Part shown: positions 39,570-51,867 of the stretch, in pieces
Position numbering within the stretch: position 1 is the stretch's first letter
How the letters are laid out: each line of letters begins with the position of its first letter
NCBI RefSeq assembly: GCF_002119805.1
Contig: NZ_CP021059.1
Coordinates: 1,426,001-1,490,000, forward strand
DNA length: 64,000 nucleotides
Origin: Macrococcoides canis
GTDB taxonomy: Bacteria; Bacillota; Bacilli; Staphylococcales; Staphylococcaceae
Direction of reading: 5' to 3'
Notes under the pieces: model-generated
The model's database searches: none
What the model was told of the DNA's origin: nothing
The model's input: only the letters and a program-made list of their open reading frames with translations
Program-made: the position numbers and the translations under genes

Positions 39570-40706
39570 TTAGTTTTGGACACTGTCGATATGTTTTTCC
39601 TTTTTCGCTAAATGTTCATCTAACGTTTTAGAGAAATAGTTCTTACCATCTTTATCTGCTAAGAAATATAAATAGTCTGTCTTAGCAGGATTTAACACGC
39701 TTTCCATTGAAGCTGTTCCGCTTGTCGCGATAGGCCCAGGTGGTAGTCCTGTATGTTTATACGTGTTATATGGTGAATCGACTTCTAAGTCTGCTTCATA
39801 CGTCACTGCTTTATGCTTCCCTAGTGCATATAATACAGTCGGATCTGTCTGAAGTGGCATCGCTGGTGATTCTTCCATACGATTAATAAATACAGAAGCG
39901 ATTTTTGCGCGATCAGTCAGACCTGTCGCTTCACGTTCAACGAGTGAGCTGAACGTCAGGAACTCGTGGAATGTGAGCTTTCGTTCTTTCCCGTCTTCAG
40001 TGATATTAATACCACCATATTTATCCCATAAAGGAAACGCATTATGCTCCATTGCAGTAAGCATTTTATCTACAACTTGTTCAGTTGTAGGATTTTCTTC
40101 AGTAAAGTCATATGTCGCAGGGAATAGATAACCTTCTAACGGCGACTTGATATCTTTAGCTAATACTTCATCTGATATTAACTTCGGATGCTTCTTCATC
40201 ATCTTCTTAACAAAAGCTTTGTCATTTACAGTCTTCATAAATTCTTCTTTAGAGATGTCCGTCTTCTTGGAAACGATATCAGCAATCTGATCCATCGTCA
40301 TCCCTTCCGGCACATTCATCTTGAATAGTACAGGCAGATAAACTTCACCTTTTTGTAAACTCTTTGCGATTTGGTCATAAGTCATTGAAGGTGAGAATTC
40401 ATAATTTCCTGCCTGGAAGTTAGAAATATTATTAAACTTTAAATAATATTTGAACATCTTGCTATTTTTAATGATTTTATTTTTCTCTAACTTTTCTCCG
40501 ATCATCGTCGCCGTCTCGCCAGGAAGCACTTCAACCTTTGTTACAGTCTTACTTCCTGGATCCAGTGGCTTTTGACTTGCATTAAAATATAGAAATCCTG
40601 CAATACCTAATATAACAGCACCTAATAAAATAATACCAATGATAATAGAAGAAAGAAGTTTAGAGAAAGTCTTTGAATCTCTAATTTCTTTGTTCCTGTT
40701 CGTCAT
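39570..40706 (-). CDS. mltG: Endolytic murein transglycosylase MltG
   Basis: Cuts nascent glycan strands and sets their length. Membrane segment at about 19-41, a LysM-like region, and the YceG core with LVEREA (catalytic Glu), LQTDPTVLYALG and SPYNTYKHTGLPPGPIA. ATG 40704-40706 is six bases after AAGGAG (378 residues). It follows yrzB by 15 bases. Confidence 0.96.
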   Translation of the reverse strand: MTNRNKEIRDSKTFSKLLSSIIIGIILLGAVILGIAGFLYFNASQKPLDPGSKTVTKVEVLPGETATMIGEKLEKNKIIKNSKMFKYYLKFNNISNFQAGNYEFSPSMTYDQIAKSLQKGEVYLPVLFKMNVPEGMTMDQIADIVSKKTDISKEEFMKTVNDKAFVKKMMKKHPKLISDEVLAKDIKSPLEGYLFPATYDFTEENPTTEQVVDKMLTAMEHNAFPLWDKYGGINITEDGKERKLTFHEFLTFSSLVEREATGLTDRAKIASVFINRMEESPAMPLQTDPTVLYALGKHKAVTYEADLEVDSPYNTYKHTGLPPGPIATSGTASMESVLNPAKTDYLYFLADKDGKNYFSKTLDEHLAKKEKHIDSVQN

Positions 40707-40721
40707 CACAGTCTCCTTCTA

Positions 40722-41033
40722 TTATTCTCCGTCAAAGTTCGAGTTTACGACTTCTTCGATCATATCCCATTCTTCGTCTGTTTCAACTGGTAATAATTTA
40801 CCACCTTCACCATCTTCGCTAGGCTCATTGATCATAGGAATAAGTTCGATTTCTTCTTCCTCATCTGCGCCTTCTTCTGCTAAGATAATATAAGTCTTCT
40901 CAAATTCTGGGTGATAGAACTCAAGTAATTTGCGGTATAATACTTCGTTTCCTTCTTCGTCAAATAATGTTAATAGCTCTTCTTCGTTATTAATATCTAA
41001 AGTTCCTTGGTTTAATTCGTTGTTTTCAGTCAT
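40722..41033 (-). CDS. yrzB: DUF1292 protein (YrzB family)
   Basis: 103 very acidic residues ([36 protein letters not shown]). Function unknown; conserved between ruvX and mltG in Bacilli. ATG 41031-41033 is eight bases after AAAGGA. Confidence 0.9.
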   Translation of the reverse strand: MTENNELNQGTLDINNEEELLTLFDEEGNEVLYRKLLEFYHPEFEKTYIILAEEGADEEEEIELIPMINEPSEDGEGGKLLPVETDEEWDMIEEVVNSNFDGE

Positions 41034-41048
41034 GTATATCATCCTTTT

Positions 41049-41468
41049 CTATTTAGAATTAAGATATCCTTGCAGTATAAATACAGCTGCCATCTTATCA
41101 ATTACTTGCTTACGTTTCTTACGAGATACATCTGCTTCAAGCAGACTACGTTCGGCACCCACTGTAGACAGTCGCTCATCCCACATAATAATCTCAAGTT
41201 CAGGACAAGCAGACTTTAATATTTCACTAAAGTGCAGTGAGGCCTCGCCACTTGGGCCAATCGTGTTATTCATGTTCTTGGGGAGTCCGATTACCGCCGT
41301 AGTCACATTGTTGCTTTCTATTATTTCTTTAAGTGCTTCAATTCCATAATCTTCATTCGCTTCATCGATACGGAGTGTTGTTAAACCTTGAGCAGTCCAT
41401 CCCATTGCATCGCTAAGTGCAACTCCAATGGTTTTAGAACCTACATCCAGTCCAATAGACTTATTCAT
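41049..41468 (-). CDS. ruvX: Holliday junction resolvase-like protein RuvX (YqgF/YrrK)
   Basis: RNase H-fold nuclease implicated in rRNA 5' maturation and recombination. [17 protein letters not shown] and MWDERLSTV supply the acidic residues. ATG 41466-41468 gives 139 residues; the longer frame lies in ireB. Overlaps ireB by eight bases. Confidence 0.95.
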   Translation of the reverse strand: MNKSIGLDVGSKTIGVALSDAMGWTAQGLTTLRIDEANEDYGIEALKEIIESNNVTTAVIGLPKNMNNTIGPSGEASLHFSEILKSACPELEIIMWDERLSTVGAERSLLEADVSRKKRKQVIDKMAAVFILQGYLNSK

Positions 41469-41724
41469 TTGCCTTCTCTGAACTAATATAGCTTGAAACA
41501 AGTTGTTCCATAATTTCGTCACGGTCTAATCTGCGAATTTGATTACGTGCATCATTATGTCTAGGAATATAGGCTGGATCTCCAGATAATAGATAGCCGA
41601 CAATCTGATTGATCGGACTATAGCCGCGTTCTTCCAATGTGTTATAGACATTCAATAATACGGTGCGTACTTCTTCTTTCGGTAATTCTTCAATATTAAA
41701 TTTCATCGTCTTGTCAAATTCCAC
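41461..41724 (-). CDS. ireB: IreB family regulatory phosphoprotein (UPF0297/YrzL)
   Basis: 87 residues, [17 protein letters not shown] then [20 protein letters not shown]. In Enterococcus IreB is a substrate of the PASTA kinase IreK, phosphorylated near the N-terminal threonine also present here (DKTM). Start GTG 41722-41724 is eight bases after AAAGGAG. Order alaS-ireB-ruvX is conserved. Confidence 0.94.
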   Translation of the reverse strand: MEFDKTMKFNIEELPKEEVRTVLLNVYNTLEERGYSPINQIVGYLLSGDPAYIPRHNDARNQIRRLDRDEIMEQLVSSYISSEKANE

Positions 41725-41785
41725 TTGAAACACTCCTTTTAGTATGACCTGATACACATTCATCATACTATACATAACATTTTAA

Positions 41786-44410
41786 TTACAATTGATTAAT
41801 GTAACTATTAACGAATTGTAATGCTTTCGTAACGTCTTCAGGATTTGGTGCTCCGCCTTGTGCTGAATCTGGACGTCCGCCACCTTTTCCTCCAGTTTCC
41901 TGGGCAACTGCTTTAATTAGATCTCCTGCTTTAACTTTATCTGTTAAAGCTTTAGGTACGCTCGCCATATAGCTTAATTTATCCGTTGCAGCAACAAGGA
42001 AGATAACTGCATCCTGTACTTTTGATTTATAGTCATCCATAAGTTCGCGTAACATCTTTGCGTCCTGTACTTCGACTTCAGTGCTCAATAGTTTAATACC
42101 ATTGATATCTTCTACATTATCTGTAATATCACCCATCTTAAGTGATGAAACTTCTTTATTTAACTGAACAATCTGCTTGTCCTGCTCTTTAATCAACGCA
42201 GTCATTTCATCTACTTTTTCTGTTAACTGTTCTTTTGATTTCACTTTTACAACCGGTAATAATGCATCTACTGTTTGCACATATTCAGATAGGTAGCTGA
42301 ACGCCGCTTTACTTGTAACGGCTTCAATACGACGAACACCTGCCCCAGTACCTGATTCAGAAACAATCTTGAACAGACCAATTTCACCTGTATTACGTAC
42401 GTGAACACCACCACATAACTCGATAGAATAGTCACTCATTTCAACAACACGTACAACATCGCCATACTTTTCTCCAAACAGCGCCATCGCACCTTTTGCC
42501 TTTGCTTCATTAATCGGCATCTCGTTAATTTCAACATGTATGTTCTGCCAGATTTTTTCGTTAACGATCTGCTCAACTTTTGCAATCTCTTCTTTCGTCA
42601 CAGGTCCGAAATGCGAGAAGTCAAAGCGCAGACGTTCAGGCGTAACTAAAGATCCTGCCTGATTAACATGTGTGCCTAACACATCCTTTAATGCCTGATG
42701 CATTAAATGGGTTGCACTGTGGTTTTTAATGACGAATGTTCTGAATTCTGCATTTACAGCTGCTTTCACTTCAGATTTCGTTACTTTACCGAAACGCACT
42801 GTACCTGTGTGTAAGTTTTGGCCGTTCGGCGCTTTCGTAACTTCAGTCACTTCAATTTCGAAGCCTTCTCCAGTAACAATACCTGTATCTGCAACTTGTC
42901 CACCACTTACAGCGTAGAATGGCGTTTCAGTTAATACAAACTGCACGTCAGAACGATCATCAGCTTCATCTACTTCTACACCATCCTGCAGTAATGCAGT
43001 AATGACCGTATCCGTCGTTAACGTATCATAACCGACGAACTTACTGTCAACTTTAATATTTGATAATACTTCATTTTGTACTTGCATACTTTGCGTCTTC
43101 TGACGTGCTTCACGCGCACGTGTACGCTGCCTTTCCATCGCCACTTCAAAACCTTCGTGATCAACTTTCACGCCCGCTTCTTCAGCAAGTTCTTCCGTTA
43201 ATTCAACCGGGAAACCAAATGTATCATAAAGCTTAAAGACATCTTCACCCTTTAACACATTGTCAGAAGCTTTAGCGCTATCTTTAAGTGCTTTGAACTG
43301 CACTAAACCTTCTTCTAAAGTTTCATGGAAACGATCTTCTTCAGATTTCACGACTTTCTTGATAAAATCCTTATTCTTATCAACGTCAGGATAATAAGGT
43401 TTCATAATGCTTGCTACGATATCCACAAGCTCATACATGAACGGCTTATTAATATCAATCTTCTGTGCAAAGCGCACTGCACGACGTAATAGACGACGTA
43501 GCACATAGCCTCGACCTTCATTTGAAGGCAATGCACCATCTCCGATAGCAAAGCTTACCGTACGAATATGGTCAGCGATGACTTTGAAGGCAACGTCATC
43601 CTCTTTATTGTCACGATATTTACGTCCTGAAATCTGTTCTGTAGCTTCGATAATCGGCATAAATAAATCTGTATCATAGTTTGTCGGAACATCTTGAGAT
43701 ATAGACGCCATACGCTCTAATCCCATCCCTGTATCTATGTTCTGCTTTGGAAGTGGTGAGTACGTGTGATCAGGGTTATGGTTGAACTCAGAGAATACTA
43801 AGTTCCACACTTCTAGATAACGTTCGTTCTCTCCACCTGGATACATCTCTTCTGCAGGATCATCTTGCCCATAGCTTTCACCACGGTCATAGAAGATCTC
43901 AGTATTCGGGCCACTTGGTCCTTCACCGATATCCCAGAAGTTTCCTTCTATACGTGTAATACGGTCATCTGTTAATCCGATATCATTAACCCAGAAGTCA
44001 TACGCTTCTGTATCTTCCGGATGAATCGTTACATATAACTTTTCAGGTTCAATCGCCATCCAGCGCTCGCTCGTTAAGAATTCCCATGCAAATTCAATTG
44101 CTTCTTTCTTAAAGTAATCCCCGATAGAGAAGTTCCCTAACATTTCAAAGAATGTATGGTGACGTGCCGTAAATCCAACATTTTCAATATCATTTGTACG
44201 GATTGATTTTTGTGCGTTCGTGATTCTTGGATTCTTCGGGATTACGCGTCCATCAAAGTATTTCTTAAGTGTTGCAACACCAGAGTTAATCCATAGTAAT
44301 GTATCATCATCAATCGGTACTAATGGTGCTGACGGTTCAATCATATGACCTTTCTCTACAAAGAAATCTAGATACATCTGTCTTATTTCTGCAGCTGTTA
44401 ATCGTTTCAT
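41786..44410 (-). CDS. alaS: Alanyl-tRNA synthetase
   Basis: 874 residues: class II catalytic core ([30 protein letters not shown]), editing domain with zinc ligands HSATHLMH and [10 protein letters not shown], and C-terminal oligomerisation region with the glycine-rich [14 protein letters not shown]. Controlled by the T-box at 44433-44629. Confidence 0.98.
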   Translation of the reverse strand: MKRLTAAEIRQMYLDFFVEKGHMIEPSAPLVPIDDDTLLWINSGVATLKKYFDGRVIPKNPRITNAQKSIRTNDIENVGFTARHHTFFEMLGNFSIGDYFKKEAIEFAWEFLTSERWMAIEPEKLYVTIHPEDTEAYDFWVNDIGLTDDRITRIEGNFWDIGEGPSGPNTEIFYDRGESYGQDDPAEEMYPGGENERYLEVWNLVFSEFNHNPDHTYSPLPKQNIDTGMGLERMASISQDVPTNYDTDLFMPIIEATEQISGRKYRDNKEDDVAFKVIADHIRTVSFAIGDGALPSNEGRGYVLRRLLRRAVRFAQKIDINKPFMYELVDIVASIMKPYYPDVDKNKDFIKKVVKSEEDRFHETLEEGLVQFKALKDSAKASDNVLKGEDVFKLYDTFGFPVELTEELAEEAGVKVDHEGFEVAMERQRTRAREARQKTQSMQVQNEVLSNIKVDSKFVGYDTLTTDTVITALLQDGVEVDEADDRSDVQFVLTETPFYAVSGGQVADTGIVTGEGFEIEVTEVTKAPNGQNLHTGTVRFGKVTKSEVKAAVNAEFRTFVIKNHSATHLMHQALKDVLGTHVNQAGSLVTPERLRFDFSHFGPVTKEEIAKVEQIVNEKIWQNIHVEINEMPINEAKAKGAMALFGEKYGDVVRVVEMSDYSIELCGGVHVRNTGEIGLFKIVSESGTGAGVRRIEAVTSKAAFSYLSEYVQTVDALLPVVKVKSKEQLTEKVDEMTALIKEQDKQIVQLNKEVSSLKMGDITDNVEDINGIKLLSTEVEVQDAKMLRELMDDYKSKVQDAVIFLVAATDKLSYMASVPKALTDKVKAGDLIKAVAQETGGKGGGRPDSAQGGAPNPEDVTKALQFVNSYINQL

Positions 44411-44432
44411 TATTTATCTTCTCCTTTAGTCT

Positions 44433-44629
44433 AAAAAAATACACGCTCGCCCTAAAAAAGGGACGAACGTGTTCGCGGTACCACCCTAGTTATGACAAAG
44501 TCATCACTCATTCGTTATTCACTTACAACCATTAAAGTAGCTTCAGCAGATGTACATCATATCTTTCACCAGCCGATATGTCTCTATAAAAGTACACTTT
44601 GCTTACTCATCTTTAAAGTATATTGAATT
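44433..44629 (-). promoter_or_regulatory. Alanine T-box riboswitch upstream of alaS
   Basis: T-box AGGGTGGTACCGCG (44474-44487); bulge TGGT fits the ACCA end of tRNA-Ala. Stem I contains AGAGACATATCGGCTGGTGAAAG; the specifier is GCT (44539-44541) in GAAGCTAC, next to the basal helix AAAG/CTTT. Terminator stem ACACGTTCGTCCCT / AGGGCGAGCGTGT and seven T at 44433-44472. Confidence 0.95.
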
Positions 44630-44635
44630 ACATAA

Positions 44636-44664
44636 ATTATAAAAAATTAAGGAGTAATCGTCAA
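44636..44664 (-). promoter_or_regulatory. SigA promoter of the alaS leader
   Basis: -35 TTGACG (44659-44664), 17 bases, -10 TATAAT (44636-44641). The -35 overlaps the recD2 stop codon. Confidence 0.88.
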
Positions 44665-47054
44665 CTTATAAAATCATAGGGTGTTATACCTTCCATGTTG
44701 ATCATCGGATCAACGAGATGCATATTGTCTTCAGTCATCTCACCAACGTTGAAAGGTAATACGTTGTCACCTGCATTATCAAGCTTTGTATCATCTGCTT
44801 CATCTGTCTTAAAATAATCGATAAGAAACTGATAGAAGCTTGTAAATCTTGCGTTACCGATTCGCTTTATTCCTTCATTAAATGCCTGTACATCTCCACA
44901 GAAAATAAGTGACTGTTTCGCGCGTGTTAATCCGGTATAGAGTATATTCTTCTGCAGCATTCTGAAGTATTGATTGACAACCGGCATAATGACAATCGGA
45001 AATTCTGAACCTTGTGATTTATGAATGGAGCAGCAGTAGGCATGTGTAACTTCCATTAAATCCGCTTTCGTATACGTCACTTCACTCCCATCATAATCCA
45101 CTATGACAACATCTTTATTCAGTGCGTTCTCTGCCGCCATGAAGATACCCGTCACTTCACCAATATCGCCGTTAAACACATTGTCTTCCGGTCGATTGAC
45201 AAGCTGCAGCACTTTGTCACCTGTTCTGAAATAAACATCACCAAACTGTAATTCACGCTTGTTTTCATCACTTGGATTCAATATTTCCTGCAGTACTTTG
45301 TTCAGCGCACGTATACCCGCTGGCCCTCTATATATCGGTGCGAGTACTTGTATATCACGCATGTCATACCCTTTATTCACAGCACTGCGCACGATCTTCT
45401 CGATCACTTCTGGTATTTGACTGCTTGAGCACGGTATAAAGCTTCTGTCATTATAACGTTTCGTAATATCAAATGGTTCATTACGCTTAATTTGGTGCGC
45501 AAGTTCAACGATTGATGAACCTTCCTGCTGCCTGTACACTTCATTCAGCTCAATCTGCGGCATAATTTGTGCATCTATCATGTCTTTGAACACTTGCCCT
45601 GGTCCAACGGATGGCAGCTGGTCCTGGTCACCGACAAAGATAATCTGTGCATCATTCGGCACAGCTTTCATCAACTGAAACATGAGCCACGTATCAACCA
45701 TCGACATTTCATCGATAATGACAAGCTTCGCTGTAATTTCCGTTTCCAGTACATCATCGGGTTTATTCTCTCTCGTCCAGCCAATTAACCTGTGTATTGT
45801 CGTCGCTTCAAGTCCTGTAGACTCCTGAAGTCGTTTCGATGCACGACCAGTGGGTGCTGCGACAACAATCGGATAGTCCTGTCCATCATAGTCATCATAA
45901 TCTAGACTTAACCCATGCAGTTCAGCATACAAATTCACAATACCGCGCACAACCGTCGTCTTTCCTGTACCTGGTCCCCCCGTTAAGATCATCAGTTTAC
46001 TGTTCATCGCCGTTACAAGCGCATCTTTCTGTCGTTCTGCATAACTCACTTCGAACAGTGACTCCAGTTCCCCGATTGCCAGCAATACTTCAGACTGTTC
46101 GAACTGTTTCACCTGATCCTTATGATTCATTAATCGATGCAATATTTGTACAGCTTTCGTTTCAGAATAGAATAGACTCGGGATATAGATGTTCTTCTCA
46201 TGTTCAACGAGCTTATGTTCCTCTGTCAGTTCAGTGAGTGCGATAACGAGACGGTCTGGATCGACTTGACTGCCATTTTTCGTCAGTAGATTGAAGCTCG
46301 TTTCAAGTAGCACCTGGTCCGGAATATATGTATGACCATTCTGATTAGAGGCTTGCTCTATCGTAAACACGAGCGCTGCTTTCAGACGTTCGGGGTGATT
46401 GTTATCGATACCGAGTTTCCCTGCCAGTTCATCCGCCTTATTAAATCCGATACCTTCAATATCCATCACGAGTTGATATGGGGATTCATTAATCACCTTC
46501 AGCGTATCATCCTTATAGAACTGATAGATCTTCATCGCAAGCCGTGGACCGAATCCAAATTCATTCAGACGAATCATAATCTTCTCGATTGCCTGATTGT
46601 CGTGTATCGTATTAAAAATTAGATCTTTTTTCTCGTCTGATAACTTCGGGACTCTGTCAAGACTACTTTTATCATCGAGAATAATATTTAGCGCATCTTC
46701 ACCCAGGACTTCAACGATTGTTCTCGCTGTTTTCTTACCGACCCCTTTAAACAGATCACTCGATAAATAATGAATAATACCGTCACGTGACTGCGGCATA
46801 TCCTTCTCAAACTTATCTGCCTGTAACTGCTTTCCGTACTTCGGATGCGTTACAATCTTACCTGTGAACGTATATGTATCCCCTTCTGCAATTTGCGGAA
46901 GGTATCCTGTAATCGTAGCATCATCATCGAAATCTTCGTTTGATTCAATCACTTCTGCCTTCAGCACAGTATAGAAATTATCATTGTTATAGAATAATAT
47001 TCTCGTTATTGTTCCTTTTACAAAGGATTGCTCAAACAAAGTCATATTTTCCAA
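44661..47054 (-). CDS. recD2: RecD2-type DNA helicase
   Basis: 5'-3' superfamily 1B helicase found without RecBC; acts in repair. 797 residues: N-terminal OB and tandem helix-hairpin-helix region (GVGKKTARTIVEVLG; GFGPRLAMKIYQFY), Walker A GGPGTGKTTVV near 360, VIDEMSMVDTWL, and the C-terminal YCCSIHKSQGSEFP and LYTGLTRAK motifs. Start TTG 47052-47054, seven bases after GGAGG and adjacent to the TPR gene. Confidence 0.95.
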   Translation of the reverse strand: MENMTLFEQSFVKGTITRILFYNNDNFYTVLKAEVIESNEDFDDDATITGYLPQIAEGDTYTFTGKIVTHPKYGKQLQADKFEKDMPQSRDGIIHYLSSDLFKGVGKKTARTIVEVLGEDALNIILDDKSSLDRVPKLSDEKKDLIFNTIHDNQAIEKIMIRLNEFGFGPRLAMKIYQFYKDDTLKVINESPYQLVMDIEGIGFNKADELAGKLGIDNNHPERLKAALVFTIEQASNQNGHTYIPDQVLLETSFNLLTKNGSQVDPDRLVIALTELTEEHKLVEHEKNIYIPSLFYSETKAVQILHRLMNHKDQVKQFEQSEVLLAIGELESLFEVSYAERQKDALVTAMNSKLMILTGGPGTGKTTVVRGIVNLYAELHGLSLDYDDYDGQDYPIVVAAPTGRASKRLQESTGLEATTIHRLIGWTRENKPDDVLETEITAKLVIIDEMSMVDTWLMFQLMKAVPNDAQIIFVGDQDQLPSVGPGQVFKDMIDAQIMPQIELNEVYRQQEGSSIVELAHQIKRNEPFDITKRYNDRSFIPCSSSQIPEVIEKIVRSAVNKGYDMRDIQVLAPIYRGPAGIRALNKVLQEILNPSDENKRELQFGDVYFRTGDKVLQLVNRPEDNVFNGDIGEVTGIFMAAENALNKDVVIVDYDGSEVTYTKADLMEVTHAYCCSIHKSQGSEFPIVIMPVVNQYFRMLQKNILYTGLTRAKQSLIFCGDVQAFNEGIKRIGNARFTSFYQFLIDYFKTDEADDTKLDNAGDNVLPFNVGEMTEDNMHLVDPMINMEGITPYDFIS

Positions 47055-47056
47055 TG

Positions 47057-47716
47057 CTACTCCTCCTTAAGTAATTCGAATTGCTTAACAGCATGACCTG
47101 CAAGCATATGGTCAGAACTTACCTTTAACACACGCTTAAATCCTTCGATCGCTTTATCTGCATCTTCATCAATCATATACTCAGCAAGCGTTAAATTATA
47201 TAACGCATCCGCATGAGTCGCATCCTGATCTATAACACGTTGTAACATGCTCACAGCGTCACGATACATACCAAGCTGACACATAACAAGTCCATATTGG
47301 AATGCAATCTCAGTATCTGCATCATTGAGTTCATATGCACGCATTAAATACGGCAATGCGCTGTTCATCTCACCTAGATTGACGAATGACATCCCGAGCA
47401 TATAATATGTATCCGCATCCTGCAGCTCATACGATACCGCTTTCTGATACAGCTTCACCGCTTCTTCAAAACGCTCAGCATTATAATAAATATTCGCTAA
47501 ACCGTAATATGCACCACTATGCTCAGGGTTAACCGTGATCGCCTTCTGAAAGAAACGTTCCGCCTCTTCAAGCTTACCCGTATCAAATAAGATCGTGCCG
47601 ACATTAATATAATGCGTCACCTCATCCGGATCAGACTCAATAGCTTCAAACAATAGCTTTAACGCCTCTTCATACTTTTTATGTTTAATTAATTCCATTA
47701 ACTGATTATCATTCAT
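47057..47716 (-). CDS. Tetratricopeptide repeat protein
   Basis: 219 residues of about six TPR units (e.g. AYYGLANIYYNAERFEEAVKLYQKA). Conserved between mnmA and recD2 in Staphylococcaceae and Bacillus (YrrB-like). Probably a protein-interaction scaffold; partner unknown. ATG 47714-47716 is seven bases after GGAGG. Confidence 0.88.
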   Translation of the reverse strand: MNDNQLMELIKHKKYEEALKLLFEAIESDPDEVTHYINVGTILFDTGKLEEAERFFQKAITVNPEHSGAYYGLANIYYNAERFEEAVKLYQKAVSYELQDADTYYMLGMSFVNLGEMNSALPYLMRAYELNDADTEIAFQYGLVMCQLGMYRDAVSMLQRVIDQDATHADALYNLTLAEYMIDEDADKAIEGFKRVLKVSSDHMLAGHAVKQFELLKEE

Positions 47717-47792
47717 CGTAATACCTCCAAATAATAATATTATATCAAACTCCATCATAATAAATGAAATAACTGTACAAAATAATTCAAAC

Positions 47793-47816
47793 AAAAAAAG
47801 AAGACAAAACTGTCTT

Positions 47817-47819
<3 letters not shown>
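47793..47819 (-). terminator. Terminator after mnmA
   Basis: Stem AGAAGACAG / TTGTCTTCT region on the minus strand (47799-47818) then seven T; it includes the mnmA stop codon. Confidence 0.85.
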
Positions 47820-50071
<2,252 letters not shown>

Positions 50072-50243
50072 TTTGAACATCCTTTCTATTTTTTCGATAA
50101 CTTATATTAACACCCTTTGTATAAAAAAACTATAGGAACAACTTAATTGTATAATATATGTCATTTAAAGCAAATTGCTATTCATTGCTTCTGTCGTAGT
50201 GATAAACTAGCGTTACATTAATTAACATGCAGGAGGAAATACA

Positions 50244-51239
50244 TTGGCAAATATTAAAGTACCGGTTTCAATATTAAACTTAGCTCCAGTCAGAAAGGGT
50301 TCCACGAATAAGGAAGCTGTCGAACAAATGACGGCACTCGCACAGCTTGCTGAAGAACTCGAATACAGAAGATACTGGATTGCAGAGCACCATAACACAC
50401 CGAACCTCGTAAGCTCAGCGACGAGCATCTTAATCAGTCACGTATTACAGCATACGAAGACACTTGAAGTAGGTTCAGGAGGTATTATGTTACCTAACCA
50501 TGCACCACTCGTTGTCGCAGAACAGTTTGGAACACTCGCTACCATTTATCCGAACCGCGTAAGTTTAGGATTAGGACGTGCACCTGGAACAGATATGATG
50601 ACAGCAAGTGCATTACGACGTGATAGACATGACAGCGTCTATACATTCCCGGATGAGGTAAAAGACTTATTACAATACTTCGGACCAGAAGAAAAACAAG
50701 GTTACGTTAAAGCATATCCTGGTGCAGATACGAACGTGCCAATCTATATATTAGGATCTTCAACAGATTCTGCACACTTAGCAGCACGTTTAGGACTGCC
50801 GTATGCATTCGCATCACACTTTGCACCGGAACAGATGAAAGAAGCCATTCAGATCTACAGAAATTTATTCACACCATCTGAATATTTGAAGGAACCTTAT
50901 GTGATGGTCGGTACAAATGTGATCATCGGTGAAACAGATGAAGAAGCAGAATACTTAGCGACAACGATGCATCAGATGTTCTTAAGTATCATCCGTAATG
51001 TACGCATCCCAATGCAGCCACCCGTTGATAACATGGATGCACTGTGGAGCCCACAAGAGAAACTAATGGCAATGTCACGTACAGCAACAGGATTCATCGG
51101 TTCTGAAGAAACCGTGAAAGCACAGCTAGAAGCATTCCAGGATGAATTTAATGTTGATGAATTTATTGCAGTTAGTTACATTTATGATATCGAAAAACAA
51201 CATGAAAGCTATCGTAAGTTTAAAAAATTAACTTCTTAA
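50244..51239 (+). CDS. Luciferase-like flavin-dependent monooxygenase
   Basis: 331 residues, single-chain bacterial luciferase-like family (YhbW type): VPVSILNLAPVRKGS, YWIAEHHNTPNLVSSAT, GSGGIMLPNHAPLVVAEQFGTL, RVSLGLGRAPGTD. Substrate unknown. TTG start (50244-50246), seven bases after AGGAGG. Opposite in strand to its neighbours and lying between the cysteine desulfurase and cymR, which are normally adjacent in staphylococci; probably acquired or moved. Confidence 0.93.
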   Translation: MANIKVPVSILNLAPVRKGSTNKEAVEQMTALAQLAEELEYRRYWIAEHHNTPNLVSSATSILISHVLQHTKTLEVGSGGIMLPNHAPLVVAEQFGTLATIYPNRVSLGLGRAPGTDMMTASALRRDRHDSVYTFPDEVKDLLQYFGPEEKQGYVKAYPGADTNVPIYILGSSTDSAHLAARLGLPYAFASHFAPEQMKEAIQIYRNLFTPSEYLKEPYVMVGTNVIIGETDEEAEYLATTMHQMFLSIIRNVRIPMQPPVDNMDALWSPQEKLMAMSRTATGFIGSEETVKAQLEAFQDEFNVDEFIAVSYIYDIEKQHESYRKFKKLTS

Positions 51240-51242
51240 CTT

Positions 51243-51276
51243 AAAAAGCTCCTGGACGATGTCCAGGAGCTTTTTA
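51243..51276. terminator. Bidirectional terminator after the monooxygenase gene
   Basis: Perfect stem AAAAAGCTCCTGGAC / GTCCAGGAGCTTTTT with a three-base loop. The next 80 bases hold nothing recognisable. Confidence 0.92.
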
Positions 51277-51356
51277 CAGCTAGGATAATTGGCGTAGGTG
51301 GCGGACTTTCTCATTGTTCGACACATAGCACTCTATAAAAAGACTCGCTGCGTCAC

Positions 51357-51779
51357 CTAAATATAGAACATATACCCTTCTATCGGATCGCTTTCCTTGT
51401 AATGCATTAAGTCATATAACGTTGTTTCATCCAGCACTTTCTTCACCGCATCACGGATATCAATCCATAGCTGCTTCTGTGCTGGTGGTTCATCTTCAAT
51501 GCCTTCGACAGGTGTGATTGGTCCTTCTAACAGCCGAATAATTTCGCTCGCTGTCACCTCTTTCGGATGTTTCATCAATTTATAGCCACCTCGTGCTCCA
51601 CGTACACTCTTGATCAGTCCGGCATTTCTAAGTGGACCGACGAGCTGCTCTAGATAGAGATCGCTTAAATCATTCTCTTCTGCAATTGTTTTTAATGATA
51701 CTGTCTCGCCTTTATCATATCGCTTTGCGAGCGATATCATCAATGTCAGACCGTATCTTCCTTTAGTTGATATTTTCAT
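51357..51779 (-). CDS. cymR: Cysteine metabolism repressor CymR (Rrf2 family)
   Basis: Master repressor of cysteine and sulfur uptake genes, acting with CysK. Opens MKISTKGRYGLTLMISLA with winged helix and VRGARGGYKL; lacks the iron-sulfur cysteines of IscR, as CymR does. ATG 51777-51779 gives 140 residues; the longer frame to 51842 is not needed. Divergent from rarA. Confidence 0.95.
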   Translation of the reverse strand: MKISTKGRYGLTLMISLAKRYDKGETVSLKTIAEENDLSDLYLEQLVGPLRNAGLIKSVRGARGGYKLMKHPKEVTASEIIRLLEGPITPVEGIEDEPPAQKQLWIDIRDAVKKVLDETTLYDLMHYKESDPIEGYMFYI

Positions 51780-51867
51780 AAGATAGGATGCTCCTTTACA
51801 ATAAGTCAATTTTATCACATTTTTATATAAAATAAGGTACACTTTATATGAAAAGGGGCGGATTTTT

